A stretch of DNA of 64,000 nucleotides from Lentinus brumalis (taxonomy: Eukaryota > Basidiomycota > Agaricomycetes > Polyporales > Polyporaceae), in NCBI GenBank assembly GCA_001792895.1, contig MARA01000008.1:868001-932000 (forward strand), written 5' to 3'. Positions 31,824-44,349 of the stretch are shown here, piece by piece. The notes below the pieces were generated by a model. It was not told the origin of the DNA. It saw only the letters and a program-made list of their open reading frames with translations, and ran no database searches. A program made the translations under genes and the position numbers. Numbering within the stretch: position 1 is the first letter of the stretch; each line of letters starts with the position of its first letter.

Positions 31824-33123
31824 ATGGCACGTGGACCATCGATACTCGACCTTCCACCAGAGCTCCTACACATGATTTTCGCGTACCGGCGGAAGGACTG
31901 GGGGAAGAGCAAGAAATCGTACGCCAATGTCTGTCGGAAACTGCGAGACGTCGCAGTGGAGTACCTCGAATATGAAGGACCTTTAGTGAACGACCTGGAT
32001 CACTTCATGGGCTTTATGCGAAGACACGGCGGGCCCCCGAAGACCGTCCAGTCTCTCTACCTGTTCAACGTGCACTTGGATGCGACCATCGTGCGCGAAA
32101 TCAGGCAGCTCTTCCCCAACCTGACATCACTCACGCTCTCAGACATCGTCTGCAACCCTCCGTCGCCATATAACCACCCGCAGTCTGAACCGCCGGAGAC
32201 TCCGCTGCCAGAGCCCTTGAAGGAGCTGGAGGACATAAGAATACAGTGCAGACGCGCACACGCAGGATGGTCCCTCACCGGATTGATGCATATCCTCTCC
32301 CTCCTTTCCGCAAAGGAACTGCTCATATTGACGTACGACGGCATGTGCTTTCGGGACACATTCGACCCCTCGTGCCTCGCTGGGACCTCCGCCATCGAGA
32401 ACCTCCACGTGACCATCTCGCAGATTCACGAGGAGTCCTTGGCGAAGGTGCTGGACGCGCTGTCCGTGACGCTAGCTCCGGACGTCCTGCAGGGCGTCAA
32501 GGTGGAGTACGACTCGAAGCCGACGCTGCGTGCACTTGGCTCTTTGCTGGACCGCATCGGTGGAAACGTCACGAATCTGAGTATCTATCCGCGCTTTCGG
32601 TGGACGTTGGATCACAGGCAGAAATGGACGGACCCTTTCGACGGTGGGTTTCCAGTTGATGCTCGCTGCGCTCTATCGAACTGACTTTTGGGTATGTCCA
32701 GATTGGACGCTTCTGGACATCCGGGCGTGCAAGAAGCTCGAGAGTCTTCACCTTTCCATCTACGTCCGCCCTGAGGAGGATCTCAAGCCCCAGCGACCAC
32801 TGCCAGTGAGCCATATCGCTGCCGGACTCCTCGCAAACTATGCCGCAACGACCCTCCGGGAGATCAGTATCGACGTAAACGATCTCGAGCGGCCGAAGAT
32901 GCCCGAGAACGGAACCGTGCTGAGGCTGCAAGAGTTCGACAAGGTGGTAACCCAGGCGCGCTTCCCCAACTTGCAGCGGTTCGAGCTTTCCGTCTCGCCG
33001 AATGAAGCACGGGGGCGCGAGGCGAAGTGCGTGGAGGCTCGGAGGTGTCTCGCTGCCACCCTCCGCACGCTGCCGGGCCTCCGCGCCCGTGGGGTCCTCA
33101 GAGTCCGCGTCAAAAAGTGGTGA
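31824..33123 (+). CDS. F-box protein, cluster copy 5 (413 aa)
   Basis: Exons 31824-32643 and 32702-33123, 58-nt intron at the family position. The F-box starts almost at the N-terminus (MARGPSILDLPPELLHMIFA). Landmarks: MGFMRRHGGPPKTVQSLYL, SLTLSDIVCNPPSPYNHPQS, LLANYAATTLREI and FDKVVTQARFPNLQRF. It is the closest relative of copy 8 (minus strand), sharing most of exon 1. Copy 8 has 22 extra N-terminal residues; here the corresponding ATG is ATA, so translation must start at the internal Met. Confidence 0.88.
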
Positions 33124-34800
33124 CAGTAAGCCTAACGTCAGCTGTTCTTGCTTCATGCTTGGGGCACTTTGGGGTGCCAATGACACCTACCCATTTGCCA
33201 GTGGCAATTGCGGTGATCCCTTCTGTTCACCCATTGTCGCCTCACATTATGATTCCACCGATATCTCTTATCGTTTCCTCCGTAGGGGTACTCAGCTCTG
33301 TCGATGTTACATAGTAATAATCCTGACTGATTGCCATACGAGTGATGTTACCTTTCATACGCTGCTTCAGTTATCATGAAATGCACCAGTTCGTCCAGGA
33401 CGACGTACGTATGTTTCGCAGCAAGCCACCACTGGTGGTATTTGCTATCAAGTAGCTGCTGTATCTACCACGGAAATCACGGCGGCCGACAAGGGGCCTG
33501 GAATTAATTGCGTGTTACCTACATAGATTAGGAAGGGTCTTGACGGACAGCCGCATGCTCGCGCGTAACGAGTACTGAATCGCCCAGCCTCCCATTAGCC
33601 TACTGTTGCGCGTAGACGCAGGGAAAGAGGCCGCCGGGCCCGCCAGACGTATTGAGTTGTGTGAGCTCGGCTGCCTAATCAGAAGGAGATTACGCCAAAC
33701 TGAAGTGCTGATGGGGTCAGATGAGATCGAGGATGCGAATTCGACGCCGCGCGTGCCCGAGATCGCCGCACTGTGCGGCTTCTTGACAGGCCCCCTTGCC
33801 CGGCATTGCCGTTATGGGAAGTTCGTTCACCCAGGTCCCATCTGCGCGTCCGCGTTCGAGAAGGGCGTTCGTACCTTGTTCGTGTTCGTACCTTGAACCT
33901 TGCAGAGGAGTGCGCAGGTGTGCACTCCTTGGCGGACCCGGAGCCGTGGGCGTCCAGCGCGGTGAAGGTTCAGGTTGGTGTGGCTGCTGCAAGGTGCAGC
34001 TCCTGCGGGCGGGAACGTCGGGAGTCTGCAGAAAATAGACGACGTGGTCAGATGTTCATGTCTGCGAGTGACTCAAATAGACAGAGCGGCAGCATGCCAT
34101 CTTTATATCCGGATACCCGGGTCGAGGCACGATGCCATGAGTGCATGACGTTCGGCGCGGACGTGATCGCCTATAGTCAGTTGCGGAGGCTTTTGGGTCG
34201 ACGATCATCGGTCGCGCGGAACGCGCTCTGGCAAGGTCGGCATCACCGTCTCGGCGCAAACGGGCGATCTCGTGGCTGGAGGACTCGGATATCGATGGTG
34301 CGGCTGCGGCCCAGCAGGGCCTGAGTGCGCTGTGTCTGCATGCACGGAGTTCGTGCAAGCGGGACTTGTGTGCGTCCGGGCAGCGAACCCGAGGGTGTGG
34401 TTGAGAGAGGCAAGCTGTCCAAGAGAGGAAGGCGACCAGCTACCAAACCACCACGAGCACAGCCACCACGACCCGGGGACGCGGACGCTGGCCATGGGCG
34501 GGCTCCTCGGGCGGGCTGCGATTGGCCCGGGGACAGGCGGAGGACGCGATTGGCTGGTGTGGGCCCGGGGAGGCCGGGGATAGACTTGGAATTCGCACGG
34601 GCGTCGAGGACGAGCGCCGGGGATGGATGGTTGCCTCGCGTGTCTCCCGCCATGGTCCTTTATCATCTTTCCATGCCCACCGCAGGCTCGCCTCCTCCTT
34701 CTGTCTTCCTGCTGCTTGCTCTGCAGCCCCGCCTCCCGCCCCCCGCCCCCCGTCTCCCAGTGACTCGGACACGGCGGCGACGCCCACGACGACCGCCAGC
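33124..34800. other. 1.7-kb spacer upstream of P450-1, no gene supported
   Basis: Open frames here lack splice chains and family features. A small direct repeat GTTCGTACCTTG occurs near 33,869-33,898. The last 300 bp are GC-rich and probably include the P450-1 promoter and leader. Confidence 0.5.
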
Positions 34801-35798
34801 ATGCTCTCCTCGACGGTCCTCGTCCTCCTCGTCCTCCCCATGCTGGCTTCCTTGTACTTCGCCTGGACGTTCCTCATGCTCGTCCTCCGGCAGGCGCGGT
34901 CCCCACTCCGACACCTCCCAGGCCCGCCCTCGCCCTCGTTCTTCATGGGCAACCTGCGCGAGATGCACGACCAGGAAAACAACGGGCTCGTCGCGCGCTG
35001 GACGGCCGAGCACGGCTCCACCTTTGTCTACCGCGGCTTCATCGGCGGCTGCAGACTCATGACGACCGACCCCCGCGCCGTGAACTACATCATGAGCCGC
35101 GGGTACGACTACCCCAAGCCCGACTTTGTCCGCGACTCGCTCGCGAGCATGGTCGCAGGCTACGAGGGCCTTCTGACTGCCGAGGGCGAAATGCATCGCA
35201 AGCAGGTGTGTTATCGAGCCCGCTATGTGCGCCTTATGCACGCTACTGAGTCCGCGCCCCGACGTGTCCGCGATGTTCACAGCGGAAGATATTGGTGAGT
35301 CCGTTCTTTCGTGCTTCGTTCCACATTGTCCCCGCTCTTCTCTTCCCCACACGGCCGTGCATCCCAAATTGTCGAGATTTTCTGCGTTCAAATATTGCGC
35401 CTCAAGTCTCCTGACGTAGTGCTCGGTCGAGCGTCGTTGCCCGCGAGAACGTTGGAGAAGGAGGAGGTGTAACCGTTGGGGGAGGCGCACCTCCTGCGCC
35501 ACCAGGCTTCCGGAGTCCCGGCCCGGTACGAGACGCGCACATGTGACCGCGCAGCATCTCCTGTCGCGCGCTCTGTCGCGTCGATCAGGCCAAGGTCGCG
35601 ACCGACCCCACGCCTGTATCGGTCTCGCCGGTCGCGTCTGCTCGTGTCTCGCGATGGCGACCGAAGACAGCCTCGGGCGGTGCGTTCGTCTTGTTGCACA
35701 AGTGTCATTGGCTGGGAGAAGACACTCCGTCGGTTCTCATCGAGAGCACGATCACCGGAACGCGCCTCATGAGATGCATGCGCCGGTGCAGCAAGTTC

Positions 35799-35997
35799 GG
35801 TTCTCATTGGCTGCCCACGTCTTCTGGGATGGGGAGGCCTTGGCATGTCTTCACCGCTTCGTTGCTGGACTTGCGCTCTGTCTCCTTCGCACGTCACTGT
35901 TAACGGTTGACGGTTGACGGTGGCAGGGACTGGCAATGCTATACCGGTAACATGGGCGCCCGAAGCACAGCGCATCCAGGCGGGCTGCGGGCACTAG
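35799..35997. repeat. Diverged direct repeat in P450-1 intron, copy A
   Basis: Shares GCTGGACTTGCGCTCTG, CGCACGTC, GACGGTGGCAGGGA and CACAGC-CCAGG blocks in the same order with 36345-36617. Both copies lie in the 1.64-kb intron. Confidence 0.7.
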
Positions 35998-36344
35998 GGC
36001 TGCTCATGGACGCTGGACGCTGGACGTTCTGCAAGCTCGTTGATGATGGCCTCGCTGAACACATTGCTGCCGTCGTTCATACGCAAAGGCGTATGATGCA
36101 GGGATAGCGAGGGGACATTCACCAAGACAGCCTTTCTTCTGCATTTTCGACGCTCTTTTCAACGTCTGATGCAGCTGTTCGTCGAGGCCAAAGCACAGAA
36201 AGGGGGCATTCTCGCCGCCTTGCCGAGTCGTCGGCTCGTCTCGTGTACATCATCAAAGGACTTTGAGAGCGTCCAGCGTCCAGCGTTCAGGAGAATTGAA
36301 CAGCCCTACTGGCAGACTCTTCAACGCGTCTCGTCAGATGCAGT

Positions 36345-36617
36345 TGGGCTCTCGATGGCCGCGCACAACCGCATCTCCATGGGGTCGGTTCGTTTGGAGG
36401 CCCGGCACGTCTTTACGACTTCATTGCTGGACTTGCGCTCTGCCTCCATCGCACGTCTCATCTGACGGTTGAAGGTCGACGGTGGCAGGGATTGGCAGAT
36501 CACAGCGCACGACATACGCTGGGATGCAGCATTCCCCTGAAGATATCGATCCAGTCGTACCGGTGGCACGGCCGAGGGCCGAGGCACAGCACGTCCAGGT
36601 GGGCAGCGGGCAGCTAG
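36345..36617. repeat. Diverged direct repeat in P450-1 intron, copy B
   Basis: Second copy of the repeat at 35799-35997 with extra inserted sequence. Between the copies an inverted pair GGACGCTGGACGCTGGACG (36008-36026) and its complement (about 36270-36285) encloses roughly 240 bp. Confidence 0.7.
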
Positions 36618-38834
36618 CGGGCAGTGGGCCAGTGGCAGCCGTCTGTCCCCATGGCATTGTCGCACTGCCGTGCTCCACTACCCATGCCGTAGGCTCTGCT
36701 CTGTCGGAGCTGTGAGAGTATGAATATACTCCCGAGTCCGGCGCGATTTCATACGTCTTCGGGGTGTGGTTACCACTGCGATCGAGCGGTCGAAGTTTAC
36801 GGCACTGACCGAGCTGCCAGTGGCCGCATCGCACGAACACTGGTGGTTACGGACACCGAGGTCGCAATCACTGCTTGGCCATCACTTCTACTTGCCCATT
36901 TTCGACTGTACTCCCATGCTGACCAGGACGATCACCAGAACCCCGCGTTCTCTGCGGCGCAAATCCGATCCCTGACGCCAATATTCTGGGAGAAGGCCGT
37001 CCGAGTGCGTTGATATCCTATCTTCCTAGTTGCCGATGTTCACGCGACCCACAAGCTACGAGACATATGGCTCGACATCACCGCCTCCCCAAAGTCCTTC
37101 TTCACCCCAGGGGACCCCCTCGCGGCCCCAGAAGCTGGTCTGCAACCGGGAGACGTGGACCCAGAACCCGCGGAGCCTCGGCCGCTGAGCCCATCCGCGG
37201 CAACGACGTCGTTCCTCCCGAACCCGTTCTCATCCTTCCTGCCGTCGAAAGCGTCTCCGACGCTCCCGAGCATCATCAAGTCGCGGACGGCACCGGCGGC
37301 TGCGGTGGCTGAGAGGTCGAGTGCGCCGTGCAGGCTGGACGTCCTGCCGTGGCTTGCGCGCGCGACGCTCGACGTGATCGGGGAGGCCGGGTTCGGGTAC
37401 ACGTTCAATTCGCTCGAGGCGGCGGCGGAGCGGCGGGAGAGCGAGAGCGAGCTGGCTCGCGCGTTTGGCGTGATATTTGGGACGGCGCGCAAGTTTCGGG
37501 TCATGACGATCTTGCAGGTGTGGTTCCCTGTTCTGCGGGCGTTCGTGAGTGTCTATCTCTCGTGCTGGAGCGCGGTGATGGCGACTGACGTGTTGTGGGC
37601 TTAGCGGAGCGAAAACGCCGCGATGAAGGAGGCTAATGCGACGATGCGCAGGATAGGCATGGATCTCATCGAGAAGCAGAGGCATGGGGTGTCGGCCATG
37701 TCTGAGAAGGGGGGAGCGATAGAGGGCGACAAGACCGTGCTCGATCGCGACCTGCTCAGTGTTCTCAGTGAGTGTTTGTCTCCTTTGTCTTTGTATCTGA
37801 CTGACCTACTGTCGTCATAGTCCGCTCTAACATCTCCGAGGTGCCGACGCAACGCATGTCTATCAACGAGATCCTGTGCCAGATCTCGACATTCCTCGCC
37901 GCCGGGCACGAAACAAGCTCGTCCGCGCTCACCTGGACGCTGTACGCGCTCGCACGCGCTCCGTCCGTGCAAGCAAAGCTGCGCGAGGAGCTCCGTTCAC
38001 TCCCCGTCCCCGTCCCCATTCCCACACCCCCATATACACCCCCATGCACGCCACCCGACACTCACCCGCGATGGACGACGACGCGCTCCTCGACCGCATA
38101 CCGCACCTGCCGTACCTCGACGCGGTCGTGCGCGAGTCGCTCCGGCTGTTCGCGCCAGTCACGACGACGATGCGTATGGCGACCGCAGACGACGTCATCC
38201 CCGTCGCCGCGCCGTTTGTGGACCGACGCGGGCGGACGTGCACGGAGATCCGCGTGCGCAAGGGGGACATCATCAGCGTGCCGATACAGGCGCTGAATAA
38301 GAACGCGGCGGACTGGGGCGCGGACGCGGAGGTGTTCCGGCCGGAGAGGTGGTTAGACGGGGAGGTAGGAGAGGACGGGGAGAAGGAGGGAAAGGGAGAG
38401 GGAGAGGGGAGGAGGCGGGTGCAGGGGCTGTGGGGAACATGCTGACGTTTGGCGGGGGACGCCTGTGAACGGGAACCGGTCGTGTATCGGGTACCGGTTT
38501 GCGTTGAGCGAGTGCGTCTTTCTTTTCGGGTTTCGTCGTGGTGCGGGGTGAGGCTGATTGAATGCGGACGCGGATAGGATTAAGGTCTTCCTGTTCGTGC
38601 TCGTGCGCGACCTCGAGTTCGCGATCGACCCCACTCTCGAGATCGAGAAGAAAGTCAAGTACGTCTCGCTCTTGATAGTGCGTTGTTGCTCGCTGCTCAC
38701 GCCCTTGTCTGTCTCCTCCCACTAGCGTCGTCACCCGTCCGTGCGTGAAGTCGGAACCACACCGGGGCAACCAGATGCCCTTGTACATCCGGCGTGTCTC
38801 ATCCCCGTCTGATCCGGATCTGCTCACATATTAA

Positions 38835-39406
38835 TTATACTTACTTGCAGTAGAGCGTTTTGTATACCATGTCTGCTCAGTGCTGACTCTGCTCCGTGCT
38901 CACTCATCTCTTCATTGGACGCTGTGAGATCCATCCGCATGTCGTTATTGTTGTTTTCGTTGTTGTTGGCATACTTACTTGCTAGAGTAGCTTTGGTATT
39001 GTACTGTTACAAGGTAATGATACGCTGGCTTTCGCCCGAGGGTGCGTACTCGTGGTAGTCGCGAACGGCAGCGTGAACACGGACCGTGCAAATGCGCGAC
39101 TGTCTGAACGTTCCGGCGTGGGTGGAATGGAAAACGTGAGGAAGGTTACAGTTGTCAGTGAGCATCAGGCCGAGGCGTGGAGGAAAGGTGAGGAAAGGAG
39201 ATAGAGCAAAGATCACAGGGGTGAGTAGAGTGCGGAAGTCCGTGCATGCTGTGGGGCTGGCAATTGATGCCTGTGTACGCAGCGGGAGGAAGGAGGAATT
39301 CATGCATGATAGTACATGACCTCAACCCCATAGTGGGACGATCGTGTCGTCGTAAGACGGCTTGAGCCGCACCAGCGACTAGGGTGAACGGGAGTGTGCC
39401 GCCTGA
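38835..39406. other. Convergent spacer, nothing recognised
   Basis: Lies between the 3' ends of P450-1 and F-box copy 6. Only a short T/G microsatellite (GTTGTTTTCGTTGTTGTTGG) near 38,948-38,968 stands out. Confidence 0.55.
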
Positions 39407-40749
39407 TCACTCCAGTTCGGAATGAAACTGGGTCTTCAGAACACCGCGGAGGCTGAGGCCATGCAGTGTCCAGCGAGCGGAATCTTTGCACTCTCGCGCG
39501 AACGCATTCTCCTCGGCACGCAAGCGTGGTGTGAATCTTACGTGGAGTGCGAACTCCAGCAGATGGGGGAAGCGGGCGTGCGTGAGCACATTGTCGAACT
39601 GTTGCAGCTGGAGCACAGATCTCGAGCTCTTCCGGAGGGTCCCCACACGAGAGACGCCGTGCAGGTTGACCACAACCCTCCGCAGCGTCTCCTGCGGGGC
39701 ATAGTTGGCAAGGAGACCGACACCGACGTGGCTTAGGGGCCTGTCGACGGTGTTTCGTCGGCGGACATGGATCGGGAATGCGAGGTATTCGAGTTTCTTG
39801 CATGGCCGAATATCGAGCAGCGTCCAGTCTGAGTATAACGTTGGGGTGTTGTCAAGTTCACGACAACCTCGTCAGGTAGCGAACGAGACTGACCGTCAAA
39901 GGGATCAATCCAATCTTGCCTCTGCTCCAAGTCTGACGGCAGGGACGCAATTACAGTGAGCTTGGTGACGTTCGCGCCAATGTGCTGCAACAACTCCCCG
40001 AGGGCACGCAGAGACTCTTTCGAGTCGTACTGAACCTCGATGGTCTTCAGGGAGTCCGGAGCAAGCGTCTGCGACAAGGCGTGAAGGAGACTTGCTACGG
40101 GCTTCTTGTTACTATCTGAGATGCGAACCGCAAGGTTTGCAACAGCAGAGAGCCCGACGACGACTCGAGGGTCGAACACTTCCTCGGAGTAGCCATCGCC
40201 TTCAATCTGCACGACCAACTTCCTCGGCGCCGTCAAGGAAACGACATGCATTAAAGACGAGAGAGACCACCCCAAGGCTCCACGTGCGCATGTAAGGGCC
40301 AGTCGCTGCAGTCGGAGCGACTCCGTCCTCGGTCCCGCATGGTTCTCCTGTGTGACTGGTGGGGTGTACGTGATGTCCTTGAGAGCGAGAGAAACTACAT
40401 TGGGACAGAACTCCTGGATATCCTCTACGAAATCCGCGTTCAGGATGGAACCGTCTGCCATGGCGTTCGGTATCGTGGATCCTGACGGGTGCTCGACGTA
40501 CAGGTCAAGGTTACGAACGGTTTGAGCGGCTCGGGGATGGTCTCGTATGAACCGCAGGAAGTGGGCCAAGTCACATTCGACGTGGGGGAATTGGAGGTAA
40601 TCCACAGCGACTTTGCGCAACTTGATGCAGGTCAACGTAGAGGGGCGGATCGAGTAACATGCACAGCGAAAGTCGCGTATCAGGTATTGCAATTCAGAGA
40701 AGATCATGTGTAGGAGCTCTGCAGGAAGATCTGTGAGAGTCGGAGACAT
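39407..40749 (-). CDS. F-box protein, cluster copy 6 (425 aa)
   Basis: Exons 39894-40749 and 39407-39828 with a 65-nt intron at the family site (PFDG). The F-box is at the very N-terminus (MSPTLTDLPAELLHMIFSEL). The body has SQTLAPDSLKTIEVQYDSKE, LRALGELLQHIGANVTKL, DWIDPFD and FDNVLTHARFPHLLEF. It is the most diverged plus-length copy. The leader CAACCACCACC lies at about 40,831-40,841 on the minus strand. Confidence 0.88.
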
Positions 40750-41041
40750 CTCTGGTGTCAGTTGAACAGTGGCGAGGGCTCAGCTTGAGCTGTTCTTCTA
40801 TTACCGGCTGTCGTGGGACGACGTTCAATGGTGGTGGTTGCAAGAAGCCCCTGAGCGTCTGATCAGATAACCAAGTAGTGCTTACTAACTTACTTGATAA
40901 CATGCAACGCTCGTATGAGCAAGTAGTTGGGATCGTCGCGCGTTCACGTACGTAGTCGTCGAGGGGCAGTAACGCCGAAATGTAACGTTGACGGGGATAG
41001 TACTTGCTATTGAGACCATCATAGTTACATATGATAAAACG

Positions 41042-42416
41042 TCACCACGGCTCCTCTATGACAACTGTCAGGACGTCACGAGAGTAGAGGTCAGGCAGCG
41101 CGCGGTACACAGCGTTCCGGGCGTGAGCCAGTGTGAAGTAATCCCCCTCCTCCAGCAAGTGCCACTTGACATACACATTAAAGTAGAATGTCGACAGATT
41201 CGGGAACCGCGCCTGAGTTAAGACCTTGTCAAACTCTTGCAGATCGAACTCCACCCTATCCTCGTACGCAAACGGATCCATGAAGTAGCACAGATCGATG
41301 GAGAACCTGCGAAGGGTGGGGGAGACGTAGTTGGCCAGGAGTCCAGCGGCGACATAACTCAGCGCCCTTTGCGCCTTGAAGTCCTCGCACGGCCGGACGT
41401 AGAGGGTGGGGAAGGAGATGCTCTCGAGCTTCTTGCACGCCTGCAGGTCGAGCAGCTTCCAATCTGGAGGTATCAGAAGTCAAGCCGGTGCAGCGCGTCA
41501 ATGATGCGAAGACAGACATACCATCAAAAGCTTCTACCCATCCTCGCTTTTTCCTCCATGCCTTGGCAGGCGCATACCCGCATAACTTCAGCTCCTTGAC
41601 GTTGCCGCCGATGCGTTTCAGCAAGGTGCCGAGAGCACGCAGCGTCGCCTTGAAGTCATAGTCAACCCAGACGGTCTGCAAGACATCTGGAGCGAGGGTC
41701 CGCGATAACGCGACCAGCACATTCGCGATGGACTTCTTGCTGTTGGGAATCTCACGATCCCAAACGCTGACACGGAGGACCCGGACAGCGGGGAATGCTG
41801 CAAGACAAGTGGGATCGAACTTGTCTCTGAAGCGCAGGCCGTCATGGATAAAGATATACACCTCCATTGGCGCGATCAGGGACAGTATGTGCATCATGCC
41901 TGACAGCGACCAGCCGTGCGCGAGGCTGCAGTTAATTTGCAACTTCCTCGGCGAGTGTATGGTCTCCGCGTCTGGAACTGGCAAAGACTGCGGGCGGGGG
42001 TACGGTGATGGCGGTTTGCAAGAAATGTCATGGAGATAGAGGGAGTCCAGCTTGGGGAGAAGCTGCAAGAGCTCGCGCACGAGGCTCGCATCCAGGGACA
42101 TGTTAGACAGGGTGAGCGTCTGGACCGTCTCCGGGAGCGAGGACTTGGAGTGCGTTCGCATGAGGGATAGGAAGTGGTTCAGGGAGTCGTGGACATGAGG
42201 GCTCTTGAATTCGAGGTATCGTACTGCGACGTCCCGCAGTGGCCGGACCCACATGCATGACTTGATGGACTTGATGCACCTGGACTTCCGCAAGTGCGCG
42301 AATACCATGTGTAAGAGCTCTGGAGGGAGATCACTTATGGTTCGGGGTGTGGTTATTGCGACCTCTGTCGAGGGCGAAGCCTTGAGTTTGGGTGCTTTCT
42401 TGGCGCGGCGTGCCAT
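41042..42416 (-). CDS. F-box protein, cluster copy 7 (438 aa)
   Basis: Exons 41522-42416 and 41042-41463, 58-nt intron at the family site. The start is set at MARRAKKAPKLKA by comparison with copy 2; an in-frame ATG 18 codons upstream exists. F-box TISDLPPELLHMVFAHL. Landmarks RDKFDPTCLAAFPAVRVLRV, LSRTLAPDVLQTV, YDFKATLRALGTLLKRIGG and FDKVLTQARFPNL. It is an inverted paralogue of copy 2. Confidence 0.88.
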
Positions 42417-42983
42417 GGCGAAGGATAGAATGGTGGTGGATGCAGAAGACCCTGTGCGCCTTCTCAGCACTACTTATCAGCCTCGGCCACCTTCTATTGT
42501 TCGACATAATCGGCGTGCATAGTCTGCCGCACGGCGGCCCGTGGGCAGCTTGATCATTGTTCCGGCTGCTTACCGGCGTACTGGTTAGTACTGTATGAGT
42601 AACTCACTGGAAAAGAAGCGAGGAACAACTCAGTCAGCGCGTGTGTCGTCTGGTCAGGGTTAAGTAGTATGTCAATGGTACATCAGAACGAGCCTTGAAA
42701 TGAACTAGAAGTATGGGGTCTACCGGTACGACGGAATAGTGAGAAGGCAGGGAATCAGCAGGGATGGAGCGGAAAGTACAGTAAGCCAGATGATGCGGCG
42801 GAATCCGGATGTGCAGCAACCCCTCGAGGTACTCTACAGTCGAAGTTATTGGCAGTGTTGCATAAGTAGACGGCAACGGTGCCAGTGAGAACGACGTGCT
42901 GGAACTGTGCCATCAAGACAAGGACGAACAAAGGACGAACAAAGGACGAACAAAGGACGACGGGGGTTGGGCACCCGACCAGC
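42417..42983. other. Spacer between F-box copies 7 and 8
   Basis: No gene. It contains the 11-bp minisatellite described separately. Confidence 0.55.
42922..42961. repeat. 11-bp minisatellite GGACGAACAAA
   Basis: Three perfect units and a partial fourth, in the region just past the stop codon of F-box copy 8. Perfect units suggest recent slippage. Confidence 0.9.
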
Positions 42984-44349
42984 CTACCAATGCCACCGTT
43001 TGAAGCTAATAATGAGGATCCCACGGGCGCGGAGGCCCGGCAGCGCGCGGTGGAGGGCAGCGAGACAATTTTCATTGCAATTTGCCTTGTTCCACAGGGT
43101 TCGAGTCGGCGTGACGCAGACCGCGAACCGCTGCAAGTTTGGGAAGCGCGCCTGAGTTACGACCTTGTCGAACTCTTGCAGCCTCAGCACGGTTCTATTC
43201 CCGAGCGTCGTCGGCCGCTCGAGATCGTGTACGTCGATGATAATCTCCCGGAGGGTCGGTGCGGCGTAGTTTGCGAGGAGTCCCACGGCGATGTGGCTCA
43301 GCGGCCTCTGTGGCTTGAGATTCTCCTTGGGCCGGACGTAAATGGGAAGGTGGAGGCTCTCGAGCTTCTTGCACGCCCGGATGTCTAGAAGCGTCCAATC
43401 TGGACATATACAAACGTCAATTCGATAGAGCGCAGCCAGCATCAACTGGAAACCCACCGTCGAAAGGGTCCGTCCATTTCTGCCTGTCCTCCAACGTCCA
43501 CCGAACGCGCGGATAGATACTCAGATTCGTGACGTTTCCACCGATGCGGTCCAGCAAAGAGCCAAGTGCCCGCAGCGTCGGCTTCGAGTCGTACTCCACC
43601 TCGACGCGCTGCAGGACGTCCGGAGTTAGCGTCACGGACAGCGCGTTCATCACATTCGCCATGGATTTCTTGGGAATTTGCGAGATGAGCACGCGGAGGT
43701 TCTGGACGGCGGAGGTTCCGGCGAGGCAGGAGGGGTCGAATTTGTCCCGGAAGCACATGCCGTCGTGCATCCATATGAGTAGTTTCTTTGCGGAAAGGAG
43801 GGAGAGGATATGCATCAATCCGGTTAGGGACCATCCCGAGTCTGCACGTGCGCGTCTGCAGTCTATTTTCAAGTCCTCCAGCTCCTTCAAGGACTCTGGC
43901 AGCGGAGTCTCCGGCGGGTCAGACTGCGGGTGGTTATACGGCGAAGGAGGGTTACAAACGATGTCGGACAGCGTGAGTGATGTCAGGTTGGGGAAGAGCT
44001 GCCTGATTTCGAGCACGAGGGTCGCATCCAAGTGCACGTCGAGCAGGTGGAGAGACTGGACGGTCTTCGTGAGCGGGCCGTGTCTTCGCATAAAGCCCAT
44101 GAAGTGGTCCAGGTCGTTCACTCGAGGGTTCTTAAAATCGAGGTATTCCACCGCGATGTCTCGCAGTTTTCGACAGACATTGGCGTATTCTCGCTTGCTC
44201 CGCACCCAGTCCTTCCGCCGGTATGCGAAAATCATGTGTAGCAGCTCTGGTGGAAGGTCGAGTATCGATGTTCCGCGGATCATAGTTCTGTTCTCTTCCG
44301 CGGAGTGTGGAGCCTCAATCCGGGGAGCTTTCGAGGTACGACGAACCAT
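42984..44349 (-). CDS. F-box protein, cluster copy 8 (435 aa)
   Basis: Exons 43458-44349 and 42984-43399 with a 58-nt intron at the family site. Basic head MVRRTSKAPRIEAP, then F-box SILDLPPELLHMIFAYRRKD. Landmarks SLTLSDIVCNPPSPYNHPQS, LLSAKKLLIWMHDGMCFRDK, LLANYAAPTLREI and FDKVVTQARFPNLQRF. It is the inverted sister of copy 5, and even the intron sequences are nearly the same. The leader has CAACCACCACC at about 44,369-44,382. Confidence 0.9.

Larger units (their letters stand above)
34801..38834 (+). pseudogene. Cytochrome P450 gene 1, probably non-functional
   Basis: Exons 34801-35205, a 12-nt microexon 35283-35294, 36939-37004, 37056-37544, 37605-37767, then 37821 onward; the stop is at 38,834. 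An N-terminal anchor (MLSSTVLVLLVLPMLASLYF) and PGPPSPSF hinge are followed by RKILNPAF (made only by including the microexon), the I-helix AAGHETSSSALTW, ExxR (RESLRLFAP), FRPERW and the heme loop GNRSCIGYRF. Three frame lesions are visible: one in a CCCCGTCCCC-type tract near 38,010-38,070 and two around the heme loop (about 38,436 and 38,462). The second intron, 35295-36938, is 1,644 nt. Lesions could also be sequence errors in G runs. Confidence 0.82.

Noticed and set aside
33600..34800. Several overlapping frames upstream of P450-1 that could extend its N-terminus
   Set aside because: The membrane anchor and PGPPSP hinge set the start at 34,801; upstream residues are Pro/Arg-rich and unlike P450 N-termini.
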